Shown in pieces: positions 52,520 to 60,543 of a stretch of DNA of 64,000 bases. The stretch covers positions 868,001 through 932,000 of the forward strand of contig NZ_OZ061549.1 of assembly GCF_964065165.1 (NCBI RefSeq), given 5' to 3'. The translations under genes and the position numbers were made by a program. This stretch comes from Levilactobacillus yonginensis. GTDB taxonomy: Bacteria > Bacillota > Bacilli > Lactobacillales > Lactobacillaceae. Below the pieces are notes generated by a model. The model ran no database searches. It saw only the letters and a program-made list of their open reading frames with translations, and was not told the origin of the DNA. The stretch's first letter is position 1. The number at the start of each line of letters is the position of its first letter.

Positions 52520-53272
52520 CTAATGACGTCCGAAGTACCACCAACTACCACCGCCAACCAGAACTACGATTGCTACAATTCCCCCAATCAAGCCACCCCA
52601 ATGGGTCTTTTGCGCAGGAACCTTAGCGGCACTATCCGCCTCCTGAGACTTAGCTGTGGAAGAAGTGCTAGATTGGTGACTACCGTTCGAGATGGAACTA
52701 GTAGTGGGCTTAGAACTCGTCGCGGACGGCTTAGTGCTACTAGCCGAACTAGCTGACGTCTTTTCTGATGCAGATGCTGAACCCGCTTTATTGGTTACCG
52801 GAGCTGTCGTCGTTTTTTTAGCGGTCGACGTGTTAAGTTCCGGCAGACCCTTGGTTTGAAATTTAAACGAAATATTGTGCTTAGCCTTGTAAACTTTGGG
52901 CACATTTATCGACAACTTCGCATTGATTCGTGACTTCAAACTCGTGGTCGTAAATGAATAGTAAAGATGTGAGTTCCCAGCAGCGTCCTTTTTTTTATGA
53001 ACATTCTGCGGAGATTGGCCGTTCACTGAAGTCACTGTAACCGGCCAACTGGTCAACTTTTTGGCCGTCTTAATGTCCATAGTTACCACGTACGCATGGT
53101 TTTTAACAACCACCTTAGCTGGGCGAACAAAATACCCGCTTGCCATTGACGTTTGATTGGTGCCGTACTTCAGCGCCGAATAGCTGACATCCTGGGCAAG
53201 CGCTGGCTTAGCCCAATAAACACCCACAGCAACCGTACAGAGGAGCAGGAGTAAGCTTAACATTTTACGCAT
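52520..53272 (-). CDS. NEAT-domain membrane-anchored protein
   Basis: 250 residues: signal peptide (1-26), one NEAT domain (about 30-145, SALKYGTNQTSMASGYFVRPAKV, later VNGQSPQNVHKKK), a long Ser/Thr/Lys linker, and a C-terminal membrane helix (GGIVAIVVLVGGGSWWYFG) without a sorting motif. It is fixed to the membrane by its tail. The last NEAT strand reads YKAKHNISFKF, so the usual YxxxY heme motif is YxxxH. GGAGG is 8 bases before the ATG; overlaps the LPxTG gene by 8 bases. Confidence 0.85.
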   Translation of the reverse strand: MRKMLSLLLLLCTVAVGVYWAKPALAQDVSYSALKYGTNQTSMASGYFVRPAKVVVKNHAYVVTMDIKTAKKLTSWPVTVTSVNGQSPQNVHKKKDAAGNSHLYYSFTTTSLKSRINAKLSINVPKVYKAKHNISFKFQTKGLPELNTSTAKKTTTAPVTNKAGSASASEKTSASSASSTKPSATSSKPTTSSISNGSHQSSTSSTAKSQEADSAAKVPAQKTHWGGLIGGIVAIVVLVGGGSWWYFGRH

Positions 53273-54440
53273 GACGCTTACCTCCCCAGATAATTAGTGT
53301 CCCTAAAAGAACACTTCCCACTACAGTTGCCGCAAGATTGCGCTGGTGACCAGTCTCGGGCAGTTTAGCGGCGCTTGTTGCACGGCTAGCAGCCGGTGCC
53401 GCACCAGGCTTCGCAACCGTCTTCTTAGGTAACGCGCTCACGTTAGCCGCCGATGCTAGGTTGGCGGCACCACTCGCCGCAAATCGAAAGCGCACTGGAA
53501 ATGTTTGACTAATATTTAGGGCAGGCACTGTCACGTGAATCTTACCAGGAATCAGGCGCTTGGTTAGATCTCGTAAGCTTGAAATCGTAAAAGTATAGGA
53601 CATTGTATAATTACTCCCACTCTGGCCATAGCTGACGTTCTGCGGTGACTGGCCGTTGATGGCCTCTGGTACAACTGCCTTAGGGCCCAATTTTAACGAC
53701 TTCGCATACTTCACGTTTAAGGTAACTTGATACCCAGTTTTGGTTGGAACTACCTTAGCAACATCCGTATAGTACTGATCAGCATCAGATTTCTTCATTT
53801 TGTTGCCTTGAATCACCTGATATTTCCAGTATTCTGCTGACTTAGTTGCCGGCTTAGAAATAGAAGAAGTAGCCGTCGTACTCTTGGTCGTTGTTGCTTT
53901 CGGCTCACTAACTGCCGAATGACTACTCGAGTTAACCGTGGTTTTCGCCAACTTTTCCGCCTGACTCAACAAGTTAGCCGCCGTGGCGTCCGATGAAACC
54001 GCCTTGGCCTGGTCCCAGGCAAGCGTCATTCGAGCTGATTCCTTCATTGCCCCCATTGGCGTTGTCAAATTGAAGGAAGTCGCCAACGGACTAACTGGCT
54101 TAGCCAAACTAAATTGATAAATTGCTTGACTATCGACCGTTTTCGCCAAGGTCAGAGTTGCCCCAGCGACTTTCATTGATTTGATATACTGCTCACCATT
54201 CGACGTAATCATCACAGTATACTGGCCATTCTTTGTTCGAACCACAGCTGTATCACCAAAAAATGCGTTGGCCGAAGAGGTGGACCCTGAGTCCGCCTTA
54301 ATAATTTTCATGGGCACCCGATAGATGCCATCGTCTAGAGTCGTTGCGGCATGCACAGCTTGCGTTTGGTTGAAGCTCACCGCAACGATGCCCAGCATCA
54401 GCAATCCCACGACTTGTAAAAATCGTCTAAATTGTTGCAT
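53265..54440 (-). CDS. wall-anchored protein with two NEAT-like domains
   Basis: 391 residues: signal peptide (about 1-32), a first NEAT-like domain (about 35-145), a Ser/Thr linker, a second NEAT domain (about 205-330, with VNGQSP-like INGQSPQNVSYG), and the sorting signal LPETG (about 363) with hydrophobic tail and KRHA. A sortase should link it to peptidoglycan. Neither domain shows YxxxY; the final strands are KESARMTLAW and SQTFPVRFRF. GGGGGAG is 6 bases before the ATG. Middle gene of the NEAT series. Confidence 0.87.
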   Translation of the reverse strand: MQQFRRFLQVVGLLMLGIVAVSFNQTQAVHAATTLDDGIYRVPMKIIKADSGSTSSANAFFGDTAVVRTKNGQYTVMITSNGEQYIKSMKVAGATLTLAKTVDSQAIYQFSLAKPVSPLATSFNLTTPMGAMKESARMTLAWDQAKAVSSDATAANLLSQAEKLAKTTVNSSSHSAVSEPKATTTKSTTATSSISKPATKSAEYWKYQVIQGNKMKKSDADQYYTDVAKVVPTKTGYQVTLNVKYAKSLKLGPKAVVPEAINGQSPQNVSYGQSGSNYTMSYTFTISSLRDLTKRLIPGKIHVTVPALNISQTFPVRFRFAASGAANLASAANVSALPKKTVAKPGAAPAASRATSAAKLPETGHQRNLAATVVGSVLLGTLIIWGGKRHA

Positions 54441-54474
54441 TATTGCTCCCCCATTTCTTTATTTGAATACGCAA

Positions 54475-54503
54475 AAAATCACCACCGACTTGGCAGTGAT
54501 TTT
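54475..54503 (-). terminator. terminator between the two NEAT genes
   Basis: AATCACTGCC and GGTGGTGATT pair imperfectly around 5 bases and are followed by T-run on the minus strand. It is inside the NEAT series, so it may attenuate rather than end the operon. Confidence 0.65.
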
Positions 54504-54508
54504 TCCAC

Positions 54509-55225
54509 TTACTTAACGGTAACGGTCTTCGTTACGGTCTTGTACCCAGCCTTAGAAGCGGTAACCTTTAACTTCCAGCTCTTCTTAACGGCCTTCTTCA
54601 ATTTGACCGTATAAGCCTTCTTTTTACTTGTCACTTTACCTAAAGTCTTAGTCCCATGCTTAACGGTGACTTTAGCACCTTTAGTCGTGGTCCCAGCAAC
54701 CTTCTTGGCCTTAGCCTTGATTTTCTTCGTACTCAACTTCACCTTAGATGTTGCAGCTAACGAACTCGTCTTAAATTTAAGCGTGGCGGATTCTTTCATG
54801 ATTTGTGGCATATTGGGAATGTTCAAAGCAAAACTAATGGTCTGACTCTTTTTCAAGTTAACGTGACTAAACGTATAAACGTTCCCAGTAGTAGACTTGG
54901 TCACCTTCGCCTGCTTGCCACCCAAAGTAATTGATTGAATCATCTGGTTAGCTGCTGCAGTAGTTTTCAAAGCCACTGACGTCTTCTTGTTTTTGGCAAC
55001 CACATTTGCCTTCAAACTAAAGTAAGCCGCCGCATCAGAAGGTGTACTGGTGCCTGTCTTGAGAATACTGTAAGCAATCCGGTACTTACCATTTGCGAGC
55101 TTAGCAGCATTCAGACTCGCGGCTTGGGCAGTCGGTGTTGGCGCAATTACCTGACTCAGAGGAATACCAGCACCCGCACCTGACAACATTAACAACGCAC
55201 TTAAAACGGTTAAAGATTTTTTCAT
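54509..55225 (-). CDS. secreted NEAT-domain protein with Ig-like tail
   Basis: 238 residues: signal peptide (about 1-33), one NEAT-like domain (about 38-150, NGKYRIAYSILKTGTSTPSD), and a Lys-rich Ig-like C-terminal domain (TKKIKAKAKKVAGTTTKGAKV). No anchor motif, so it is free or bound by charge. The last strand (IMKESATLKF) has no Tyr. GGAGGGAG is 8 bases before the ATG at 55225 (MKKSLTVLSALL); an upstream TTG is not used. First gene of the heme/iron locus. Confidence 0.83.
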   Translation of the reverse strand: MKKSLTVLSALLMLSGAGAGIPLSQVIAPTPTAQAASLNAAKLANGKYRIAYSILKTGTSTPSDAAAYFSLKANVVAKNKKTSVALKTTAAANQMIQSITLGGKQAKVTKSTTGNVYTFSHVNLKKSQTISFALNIPNMPQIMKESATLKFKTSSLAATSKVKLSTKKIKAKAKKVAGTTTKGAKVTVKHGTKTLGKVTSKKKAYTVKLKKAVKKSWKLKVTASKAGYKTVTKTVTVK

Positions 55226-55398
55226 AAGTATAACTCCCTCCAAAAAAAGTTAAAATATGTAGACATGTGAATCCGTTTTCATAGTAGCACGATTATTAGT
55301 TGAGTACCACACTTTTGCGTCCCAATCATTAAAAAAAGTACGGGTTGAGATAACTTTTGACTTATCGACCGTTAAATGAATTTACCTGCCGATTGTAC

Positions 55399-55430
55399 GA
55401 AAAAAGGTTCAGAACTATTCATTCTGAACC
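55399..55430 (-). terminator. terminator of tRNA-Asn
   Basis: GGTTCAGAA and TTCTGAACC form a 9-bp perfect stem followed by six T on the minus strand. Confidence 0.9.
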
Positions 55431-55440
55431 CTCTTGACGA

Positions 55441-55512
55441 CTGCTCCGGCTGGGATCGAACCAGCGACCTCTTGATTAACAGTCAATTATTCTACCGCTG
55501 AACTACGGAGCA
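55441..55512 (-). tRNA. tRNA-Asn (anticodon GUU)
   Basis: Cloverleaf with acceptor TGCTCCG/CGGAGCA and G73, D-loop GCGGTAG, anticodon loop CTGTTAA (GUU), T-arm GCTGG-TTCGATC-CCAGC. CCA not encoded. Confidence 0.95.
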
Positions 55513-55529
55513 AGAATTGCTATGAGTTA

Positions 55530-55558
55530 GTTATAACATGCATTCAGGGGTAAAACAA
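55530..55558 (-). promoter_or_regulatory. promoter of tRNA-Asn
   Basis: TTGTTT (55553-55558), 17 bases, TATAAC (55530-55535) on the minus strand. Confidence 0.65.
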
Positions 55559-55588
55559 GTGAATTATGAAATTTTTATGAGATTTTTT

Positions 55589-55897
55589 CTAACCAATATG
55601 ATTTTCGTGCAGAATGGCTTGGACTTCCTCCTGAACTTCTGCCGGCTTATCCCACTCCTGAAAAGTTTTAAAATCCTCATCAGGCATGGTGTAATGCTCA
55701 TTAACATAGTCTTCATAGGCTTGAACGTGAGGCGTGTGGGCAATGTTCAACTGTAGAATCCGAACTTGTTTAATCAATCCCCGTTCTACGGCTAACTCCG
55801 CCCGACCATTTTGAACCATATTGCTGACTTCCATATACTTACTACCATCTAATCGGGTAATTTCCTCAATTAGTGTAAATACTTCGTGACTTTTCAT
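55589..55897 (-). CDS. 102-residue protein of unknown function
   Basis: Soluble, acidic, helical (MKSHEVFTLIEEITRLDG, later AYEDYVNEHYTMPDEDF). No domain recognised. GGAGG is 9 bases before the ATG at 55897; the GTG just before is possible. Its -10 TATAAT (55924-55929) lies directly after the terminator of the candidate small RNA. Between tRNA-Asn and the small RNA, all on the minus strand. Confidence 0.7.
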   Translation of the reverse strand: MKSHEVFTLIEEITRLDGSKYMEVSNMVQNGRAELAVERGLIKQVRILQLNIAHTPHVQAYEDYVNEHYTMPDEDFKTFQEWDKPAEVQEEVQAILHENHIG

Positions 55898-55923
55898 CAC
55901 TACTCACCTCCGCACAATTTTCT

Positions 55924-55929
55924 ATTATA
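55924..55929 (-). promoter_or_regulatory. -10 element of the 102-residue gene
   Basis: TATAAT on the minus strand; the -35 is weak (TTTTGT) and overlaps the T-run of the RNA terminator. Confidence 0.4.
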
Positions 55930-55943
55930 CCGTGATTTTAGAC

Positions 55944-56027
55944 AAAACAAAACCACTACCAGGGAATGGCAGTGGTCGGCATAAGAGAGAAAGAGAATTG
56001 ATTAGAAGGTAATTATTAATACCTTAC
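55944..56027 (-). ncRNA. candidate CcpA-controlled small RNA of about 84 nt
   Basis: A strong promoter (56034-56062) gives a start near 56027. The RNA has a 5' hairpin AAGGTA/TACCTT (56006-56025), a single-stranded segment CAATTCTCTTTCTCTCTTAT (55981-56000), and a terminator hairpin ACCACTGCCA/TGGTAGTGGT (55952-55976) with T-run to about 55944. No ribosome site and no useful frame. The segment is complementary to purine-rich ribosome sites. Layout is like RsaI of staphylococci (CcpA-repressed, pyrimidine-rich middle), but sequence kinship is not claimed. Confidence 0.7.
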
Positions 56028-56033
56028 GTATAT

Positions 56034-56062
56034 AATATACCGACATTTGTAAGCGCTGTCAA
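56034..56062 (-). promoter_or_regulatory. promoter of the small RNA
   Basis: TTGACA (56057-56062), 17 bases, TATATT (56034-56039) on the minus strand, near consensus. Confidence 0.85.
56048..56061 (-). promoter_or_regulatory. cre operator overlapping the small RNA -35
   Basis: TGTAAGCGCTGTCA matches all 14 positions of TGWAANCGNTNWCA. It covers five bases of the -35 and most of the spacer's upstream part, so CcpA should repress in rich sugar. Confidence 0.8.
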
Positions 56063-56186
56063 CCGCTTTCTGAAAATAATTATAGATTTTACCAATTTTT
56101 TTATTGAAAGGTGGGCTGTGCTAACATTTACGACGGTTGAAAAGAATTAAATTTTCTTAGCGGTTACCTAAAAATCTAAAATTGCA

Positions 56187-56217
56187 CAAAAAAGGCCGGG
56201 CACACGATCCCGACCTT
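56187..56217 (-). terminator. terminator of tagH
   Basis: AAGGTCGGG and CCCGGCCTT pair (one G-U) around 8 bases, followed by T-run on the minus strand. Between it and the tagH stop are about 140 bases with no gene seen. Confidence 0.8.
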
Positions 56218-56357
56218 GCCATTTAGTTCTTCACCAAATGAGAGATAAACCTCTATTCGATTCATTGGGAAATCTAATAAAGGGGTAAATAAATGGTAAC
56301 TTAAAGATAACACGATAAATGATAAAAATCTATCTGTTTTCTTATTATTTTCTAATT

Positions 56358-57443
56358 CTACTTAACGGCTGACGTCTTGTTGGCATCATGTAAAACCGTC
56401 TCTGGATGCACAATGCTGCCTGGGTTCTGCAAAACATCCCCCAGCGAATGACCTGAAACGTTGACCAAACACGTCAAAACGAACAGTACCCCCACAGCTA
56501 ACGTCAGAATACGATTGCCCCAGCTCATCTTTTCACTGATAACGGATCCGTAGAAACTCTTCTTCACCTCGGCAGCAACGTTGCTGTCGTTAGGCTTCGC
56601 CTGTTGCCGTTCTTCGGTAACTTGTTGCTGATAAGCATCAATATCGAAGGTCTTCTGGTTGGCCTTCATTTGACGTTGGAAGTGCTTCTTCTCAGCTTTA
56701 GTCTGACCCTTGAACCACTTCGTAAACTCACGGTAGTGCTTCACAACATCTTTTGTGGCTCCAAGTTCCTTCAACGTTCCATAATGGATCCAGGCAACCC
56801 GGTCACATAAGATTTCAATCTGCTTCAAAGAGTGACTGACAAAGACAATAGTCTTCCCTTCATCCTTAAATTCAGCAATCTTATCCACACATTTTTGGTA
56901 GAAGGTATCGTCCCCTACGGACAAAGCTTCATCAATAATTAAAATGTCCGGATTAACGTGCACAGCAATGGAGAAACCTAGCCGCGACTTCATCCCTGAA
57001 GAATAGCTTTTAACGGGCTGATACAAGAAATCACCAATATCCGCAAACGAAACGATATCATCCATCAGGGCATCGATTTCCGGGTTTGTAAGTCCTTGCA
57101 TCAAGGCCTTCAAACGAATATTTTCCAGTCCTGTTAAATTACCACGAAGTCCAGCACCAATAGCAATGATTGAGGTATCACCCCGAACTTCAACTCCCCC
57201 AGTTGTTTGGGGAATAATCCCAGAAATAATGTTCGAGAGCGTCGACTTACCGGAACCATTAACCCCGATTAAACCTAACGTTTCACCGGACTTCACTTCA
57301 AGTGAGATTCCCATCAGTGACCAGAAATGAGGCACTGTCGAATTCCGTAAGGAGAAAAACGCCCGTAACTTTTCGGCCTGACTCTTATAAAGGTCGTATT
57401 CCTTGGTGACGTTTTGAACTTTGATTTTGTAAGAATTATCCAT
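56358..57443 (-). CDS. tagH: teichoic-acid export ATPase
   Basis: 361 residues: nucleotide-binding domain (about 1-250, Walker A GVNGSGKSTLSN, signature SSGMKSRLG, Walker B DILIIDEALSVGDD) with the long C-terminal extension typical of TagH: a charged helical linker and one membrane helix (about 310-330). It pairs with a TagG permease to export wall teichoic acid. No tagG is adjacent, so the partner must lie elsewhere. AGGAAG is 8 bases before the ATG. Confidence 0.88.
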   Translation of the reverse strand: MDNSYKIKVQNVTKEYDLYKSQAEKLRAFFSLRNSTVPHFWSLMGISLEVKSGETLGLIGVNGSGKSTLSNIISGIIPQTTGGVEVRGDTSIIAIGAGLRGNLTGLENIRLKALMQGLTNPEIDALMDDIVSFADIGDFLYQPVKSYSSGMKSRLGFSIAVHVNPDILIIDEALSVGDDTFYQKCVDKIAEFKDEGKTIVFVSHSLKQIEILCDRVAWIHYGTLKELGATKDVVKHYREFTKWFKGQTKAEKKHFQRQMKANQKTFDIDAYQQQVTEERQQAKPNDSNVAAEVKKSFYGSVISEKMSWGNRILTLAVGVLFVLTCLVNVSGHSLGDVLQNPGSIVHPETVLHDANKTSAVK

Positions 57444-57765
57444 GAATTAAACTTCCTAACTCAGTTTTTACGTTACCTGTGCCACCCGTCAATAGAACCG
57501 GGCTTAGTCTGTTGTATTATACCAAATATTTGAGATTCATGGGAACTTTCTATTCAGCCTTAGACTTTTCTTTAGACCAAAAAGGGAAGTGAGACGGCGG
57601 GCAATTAGCTAGTCAGCATTAACCTCCGACGTCGATAGATCCTGGTTTTGAACATTTGACCGCTTGAGATTAAGCAGCGTTAACTGCCTTCTAAGGCTCT
57701 TTCAACAGCGTAAAATTTTATAAGAAGAGGTCTGAGACTTTTGTCCCAGACCTCCTAAATCTAAT
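57444..57765 (-). other. 322-base gap between GH73 gene and tagH
   Basis: Holds the terminator of the GH73 gene (57727-57754). No frame with a ribosome site is seen in the rest. Promoter of tagH not fixed. Confidence 0.4.
57727..57754 (-). terminator. terminator of the GH73 gene
   Basis: GAGGTCTGGGAC and GTCTCAGACCTC pair around AAAA; T-run is weak (CTTCTTATAAAATTTT). Confidence 0.65.
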
Positions 57766-59187
57766 TTATGCGAGGGCTCGTGAATCCACCCAGTAATTCG
57801 TTTTGTTGCCATTGAAGCGGACGCGGTACCAGGTCGTCTTATAGGCAGTTTTAACGCCCTTATAATTAACGGTGACCTTCGTTCCCTTCTTCACACCCTT
57901 AGGCCAATCAAAACTTTTTTGATTAAAATGGGTTTTCTTAACGTGATTGTACAAATGGTATTTGCTATATTTAGCACTTAGTTTTTTAGTTCCAGTAGCG
58001 CTGGCGTATATCACATAATCATACTGAGCACTGGCTGCTGTCTCCGTGGAGGCAATCCAATATTGCTTGCCAGCCACTTTAATCCGATACCAGGTCGTCT
58101 TCACGCCGTCTTGCGTCTTAACTGCTTGACTATCCGCCTTGTAAGATTTCCCTTTTAACTTGCTAAGAGAGCCCTTAGACTTCGCCAGGTAGGGAGAATT
58201 AAAAACGTGATCGTAGTAACTGCCGCTAACCCCATTGTTAATTTTTACAGTAGCGGAGCCGCTGGTGTACTTGATAGTCGGTAATGTCAGTGCACTGGTG
58301 TAAACCCAGTACTTCTTAGCTGAGGTGCTCTTGCTGTAACGAATCCGATACCACGTGGTCTTCTTCCTGGTAGTGGGATCCTTCTTAACTGCCCGCATAT
58401 CCAAATAAACCAGTCGCCCTTTGTATGCGCCCACCTTACTCCAAGCTGTTTTGGTCACACCAGCCCGCGTATTCTTGACGTGGTTGTACATTCGATAACT
58501 ACTATACTTACCACTCAAGCGGGCCGTCTGTGTCCCGCTAGCACCATTATAGGTGGCCGTTGCGTACTGTACCTTATCCGCTTCACTAGTTGTATTATTA
58601 TTTGAGGAAGATGTGGTATTCCCATCTAAGAGCGTGTTTAAACTATATTGCTTAATAAGTTTAATCAGACTAGCGCCATAGGTCGGCGCCGTGGCATAGG
58701 TCCCCGTCAGCGCATTAGCAGCAGACGTATAGGAACTGGCATTTTCACGCCAAGTACCACTGTAAATATTCGGATTATAACTCGTCCCATTACGTAACAA
58801 CGTAGCATTATCCGTCATGGAAGCCTTAGCGCTGGGATACTTCTTAAAAGCTGCATTCGTGTAGTACAGCTGGCCATTAGAGTCATATTCAGAAGTTTGC
58901 ATGGTCACAGAGGCCCCGTTGTAACTCCCTTTAATACCAAAGTAATTATTGGCGGTCGTAGTCAGCGCACTGGTCCCCCAGCCGCTCTCTAATGCTGCTT
59001 GTGCCATCATAACAGAAGGATACAGTTTATATTGATTAGCCACCGACTTCACGGGGCTCTTAAGACTCGAAATAAACGAGTCCGGAGTCGAAGTCGCCGC
59101 ATGACCTGCCCCTTGGTTTAAATTAAAGCCACCAACTCCAGCACCAACAATCAGTGCTGCAAGTAGCCATCGTTTTGTTCGCTTCAT
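57766..59187 (-). CDS. secreted GH73 endo-beta-N-acetylglucosaminidase with SH3-like repeats
   Basis: 473 residues: signal peptide (about 1-31, AGHAATS), GH73 domain (about 35-190, with catalytic Glu in AQAALESGWGTSAL and NYFGIKG), then four SH3-like wall-binding repeats (about 205-473, each with a Tyr-x-Leu-x-Asp/Ser and TTWYRIR). Cleaves the glycan strand of peptidoglycan, for cell separation or autolysis. GGGGG is 11 bases before the ATG. Adjacent to nagB but in a separate unit. Confidence 0.92.
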   Translation of the reverse strand: MKRTKRWLLAALIVGAGVGGFNLNQGAGHAATSTPDSFISSLKSPVKSVANQYKLYPSVMMAQAALESGWGTSALTTTANNYFGIKGSYNGASVTMQTSEYDSNGQLYYTNAAFKKYPSAKASMTDNATLLRNGTSYNPNIYSGTWRENASSYTSAANALTGTYATAPTYGASLIKLIKQYSLNTLLDGNTTSSSNNNTTSEADKVQYATATYNGASGTQTARLSGKYSSYRMYNHVKNTRAGVTKTAWSKVGAYKGRLVYLDMRAVKKDPTTRKKTTWYRIRYSKSTSAKKYWVYTSALTLPTIKYTSGSATVKINNGVSGSYYDHVFNSPYLAKSKGSLSKLKGKSYKADSQAVKTQDGVKTTWYRIKVAGKQYWIASTETAASAQYDYVIYASATGTKKLSAKYSKYHLYNHVKKTHFNQKSFDWPKGVKKGTKVTVNYKGVKTAYKTTWYRVRFNGNKTNYWVDSRALA

Positions 59188-59290
59188 TTTACCGGTTTCC
59201 CCCTTAAAATCGCTTTCAGGTCAAGAATACCATAACTTGGCTTCTTGCTGAAAGAAAATTTTATAGAGAACCACTGGTTGCCCAAAATGA

Positions 59291-60013
59291 TTAATCTAAC
59301 TGACTAGCTGCAGCTTCATCCAAAATTACCGTTACATTCGGATGAGTCTGCAAATAACTGGCTGGAACATCTGGTGTAATTGGGCCTTGAATCATGGCTG
59401 AAACAGCCGCAGCCTTAGCCTCACCATACGCTGCAATCAGGATTTGTTTAGACTTCAGAATCGATCCAATCCCCATTGAGTAGGCATAACGGGGAACGTC
59501 ATTAGCGTTATCAAAGAATCGTGCATTAGCGGCAATAGTTGATTCGGTCAATGCCACTTTATGGGTGGTTGATTCCGGGTCAGTACCAGGTTCGTTGAAA
59601 CCGATGTGGCCGTTTTGACCCAAACCCAAAAGTTGCAAGTCAATTGGGTGAGCAGCAATAATTTGATCATAGTCGTGCGTAGCGGACTCAGCATCCAAGT
59701 TAGACCCGTCTGGAACAAATGATTGTGCGAATGGTTTTTGGTTAAATAAGTGTTGTTGCATGAAATAGTGGTAACTTTGTGGGTGATTAGCATCTAACCC
59801 CACGTACTCGTCCAGGTTAACCGATGTTAATTGACTGAAATCCAAGTCACTAGCACCTAATTCATCGTAAATACTAATTGGCGTACTTCCCGTAGCGAGT
59901 CCTAAAACCTGGGCCCCGTTATCCAAAGCGCGTTTAAAAATCTCAAATCCAACGTACCCGCCGGTCTTCTTATCATTTACAATTTGTAGATCCATGTTCG
60001 TTACTTGTTTCAT
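59291..60013 (-). CDS. nagB: glucosamine-6-phosphate deaminase
   Basis: Converts glucosamine 6-phosphate to fructose 6-phosphate and ammonia, the reverse direction of glmS. The 240-residue protein has LATGSTP (about 39-45), the catalytic region NLDEYVGLD, and [15 protein letters not shown]; shorter than enteric NagB but normal for Bacillota. GGAG is 10 bases before the ATG at 60013. The leader carries TAAGAGAGGGAGA (60023-60035), complementary to the candidate small RNA over 13 bases. Strong promoter upstream. Confidence 0.96.
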   Translation of the reverse strand: MKQVTNMDLQIVNDKKTGGYVGFEIFKRALDNGAQVLGLATGSTPISIYDELGASDLDFSQLTSVNLDEYVGLDANHPQSYHYFMQQHLFNQKPFAQSFVPDGSNLDAESATHDYDQIIAAHPIDLQLLGLGQNGHIGFNEPGTDPESTTHKVALTESTIAANARFFDNANDVPRYAYSMGIGSILKSKQILIAAYGEAKAAAVSAMIQGPITPDVPASYLQTHPNVTVILDEAAASQLD

Positions 60014-60048
60014 ATCATTCAGTCTCCCTCTCTTAATGGTATAGTCCG

Positions 60049-60077
60049 ATTATAAGTGCTCTAGACCAATTTTGCAA
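60049..60077 (-). promoter_or_regulatory. promoter of nagB
   Basis: TTGCAA (60072-60077), 17 bases, TATAAT (60049-60054) on the minus strand. Confidence 0.8.
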
Positions 60078-60203
60078 GGATTTTGCTCATTTTTCTCATG
60101 ATTTTGGGCAAAGAACCGTTAGTTTTCAGAAAAATTGTACCATTCACTAATCAAATTTCCACTTAAGTAGATAACTCGACAATTAATTCAGATACTAGCG
60201 AAT

Positions 60204-60240
60204 AAAAAAAGGACGACCTACTGTTGTCCAGTAATCATCC
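60204..60240 (-). terminator. terminator of the 40-residue gene
   Basis: GGATGATTACTG and CAGTAGGTCGTCC pair imperfectly, followed by seven T on the minus strand. Confidence 0.7.
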
Positions 60241-60362
60241 TACTTACGCCGAATTCCCCGACGATTAGCACTTAACTCATTTTGCTGTTTCCGAAATTTT
60301 TCGAATGTGGCGTCCTTTTGTTTCTGGTTTTTATGGGCGTCAACGCGCTTTGTATACTTCAT
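60240..60362 (-). CDS. 40-residue very basic small protein
   Basis: ATG at 60362 with GGTGGTG 6 bases upstream, 40 codons (start MKYTKRVDAHKNQKQKD, end ANRRGIRRK). Half of the residues are Lys, Arg, Gln or Asn, like a ribosome- or RNA-associated small protein.  It has its own promoter (60398-60426) and a terminator right after the stop, so it is an independent unit between nagB and glmS. Family not recognised. Confidence 0.65.
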   Translation of the reverse strand: MKYTKRVDAHKNQKQKDATFEKFRKQQNELSANRRGIRRK

Positions 60363-60397
60363 CGTTTTCACCACCGTTTTCATTCATATTTAAAGAT

Positions 60398-60426
60398 ACT
60401 ATACAATGAAATGGCATTTTCCGCAA
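60398..60426 (-). promoter_or_regulatory. promoter of the 40-residue gene
   Basis: TTGCGG (60421-60426), 17 bases, TATAGT (60398-60403) on the minus strand. A 9-bp inverted repeat TGAAAAGCT/AGCTTTTCA (about 60429-60489) lies upstream. Confidence 0.6.
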
Positions 60427-60491
60427 GTGAAAAGCTTGTCGAAACCAGCGTCGAAAGCGCCATCATTCCTAATCTGAAGAGCTTTTCACAA

Positions 60492-60534
60492 AATAAAAAT
60501 GCGAACGCCCCTTCACAAGGAAAGGTGTTCGCAT
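60492..60534 (-). terminator. terminator of glmS
   Basis: ATGCGAAC and GTTCGCAT pair, with an inner ACC/GG part, followed by TTTTATTTT on the minus strand. Confidence 0.85.
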
Positions 60535-60543
60535 CTACATTAC

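Noticed and set aside
55226..55398. Fur box ahead of the NEAT locus
   Set aside because: No GATAATGATTATC-like sequence seen; a weak TACTAT -10 only.
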